NCBI GenBank assembly: GCA_965368115.1
Contig: CBDULQ010000069.1
Location: 1 to 15,230 of the forward strand
Reading direction: 5' to 3'
Source of the DNA: CBDULQ01 sp965368115
GTDB lineage: Bacteria; Pseudomonadota; Gammaproteobacteria; SZUA-229
Length of the DNA stretch: 15,230 nucleotides
Part shown: piece after piece, positions 14,660 through 15,230 of the stretch
Position numbering within the stretch: position 1 is the stretch's first letter
Layout of the letters: the number at the start of each line of letters is the position of its first letter
Position numbers and translations under genes: made by a program
Notes under the pieces: generated by a model
Told to the model about the DNA's origin: nothing
The model's database searches: none
The model's input: the letters and a program-made list of their open reading frames with translations, nothing else

Positions 14660-14696
14660 GGACCGTATCGATCGAAAATACTGAAATCAATACCTT

Positions 14697-15230
14697 ATGT
14701 TGAAAGACCAGCTCAATAACCTGCACGTCAATAGCGAGCAGATCCTGATCACGCCGCAGGCGCTGAAACAGGCGTTACCGGTATCCGAACATGTGCTGTC
14801 GGTCATTCAACAGAGTCGCCAGGTGATTGCCGATATCATCCATCGTCGCGATCATCGTCTACTGGTGGTCTGTGGTCCCTGCTCCATTCACGACATCGAA
14901 GCCGCCAGGGATTACGCGCATCACCTCAAACAGCTGCAGCAGGAACTGGCGGATTCCCTGTACATCGTCATGCGTGTGTATTTCGAAAAACCGCGCACCA
15001 CGGTGGGCTGGAAAGGCCTGATCAACGATCCCAGGCTGGACGGCAGTTTCAATATCGAAGCCGGCCTGCATATCGCCCGTCAATTACTGCTGGAGCTGGC
15101 GGAAATGGAACTGCCACTGGCCACCGAATCACTGGACCCGATCAGTCCCCAGTATCTGGCCGAACTGATCAGCTGGTCAGCCATCGGTGCACGCACTACC
15201 GAATCCCAGACCCATCGCGAGATGGCCAGT
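14697..15230 (+). CDS. aroF: DAHP synthase, AroF type, N-terminal part (gene runs off the right edge)
   Basis: This gives the first 178 codons of 3-deoxy-D-arabino-heptulosonate-7-phosphate synthase, which condenses phosphoenolpyruvate and erythrose-4-phosphate in the first step of the shikimate pathway in the cytoplasm. Hallmarks of the type I-alpha enzyme are VVCGPCSIHD (57-66, with the metal-ligand Cys59), MRVYFEKPRTTVGWKGLIND (PEP-binding region) and GARTTESQTHREMAS at the window end. The N-terminus (MLKDQLNNLHVNSEQILITP) is closer to the tyrosine-sensitive E. coli AroF than to AroG or AroH as I remember them, so tyrosine inhibition is likely but inferred. It is the only long gene on the plus strand and is transcribed away from the ThDP-enzyme operon. 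The ribosome site is weak. About half of the protein lies beyond the window. Confidence 0.93.
   Translation, partial: MLKDQLNNLHVNSEQILITPQALKQALPVSEHVLSVIQQSRQVIADIIHRRDHRLLVVCGPCSIHDIEAARDYAHHLKQLQQELADSLYIVMRVYFEKPRTTVGWKGLINDPRLDGSFNIEAGLHIARQLLLELAEMELPLATESLDPISPQYLAELISWSAIGARTTESQTHREMAS

Noticed and set aside
14472..14726. Minus-strand 84-codon reading frame in the aroF spacer
   Set aside because: It overlaps the aroF start and promoter antisense, has no recognisable domain, and is probably chance.

Overview
The window looks like chromosomal DNA of a free-living, probably aquatic gammaproteobacterium. The partial DAHP synthase at the right edge resembles enterobacterial AroF, and the left two thirds hold a Lap-type (LapA/LapG/LapD) c-di-GMP-controlled adhesin system like those of Pseudomonas, Shewanella and Marinobacter. 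I cannot place it to genus. Nearly every gene lies on the minus strand, so transcription runs right to left.

Adhesin system (positions 1-10033, minus strand, in order of transcription). A sigma70-like promoter near 10006-10033 and a roughly 180-base structured leader, which contains a tRNA-Leu-like remnant, precede an unusual fused gene. That gene joins a TolC-type outer-membrane channel to a cadherin/Ig-like domain and an OmpA-type peptidoglycan-binding domain. It is followed by lapG (periplasmic calcium-dependent cysteine protease), lapD (inner-membrane degenerate GGDEF-EAL c-di-GMP receptor), lapB (type I secretion ABC transporter), lapC (HlyD-type adaptor) and a LuxR-type regulator. From lapG to the regulator each gene overlaps the next by 1-11 bases, which indicates one translationally coupled operon. 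After a 125-base spacer with a perfect 18-base palindrome comes the start of the giant adhesin gene. Its first 217 codons encode a retention module and a TAAG cleavage motif, and the gene continues beyond position 1.

By analogy with Pseudomonas fluorescens Lap, the adhesin is exported through LapB-LapC-channel and held in the outer membrane by its N-terminal module. LapG would cut it at TAAG when c-di-GMP falls. At high c-di-GMP, LapD sequesters LapG and the cell stays attached.

Right third. A short plus-strand reading frame (10231-10365) has a strong ribosome binding site and a signal-like N-terminus, but it looks truncated or frameshifted. A minus-strand trio (14420 to 10384) encodes a ThDP-dependent acetolactate-synthase-like enzyme, a large GT-A-type glycosyltransferase and a small sulfotransferase. 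The genes are overlapping or separated by at most 14 bases, and the trio is an apparent operon of unknown product, perhaps a sulfated glycan or glycoconjugate. Divergent from it, on the plus strand, is the start of a DAHP synthase gene (aroF type) that runs off the right edge. No insertion sequence, CRISPR array, rRNA or intact tRNA was seen.
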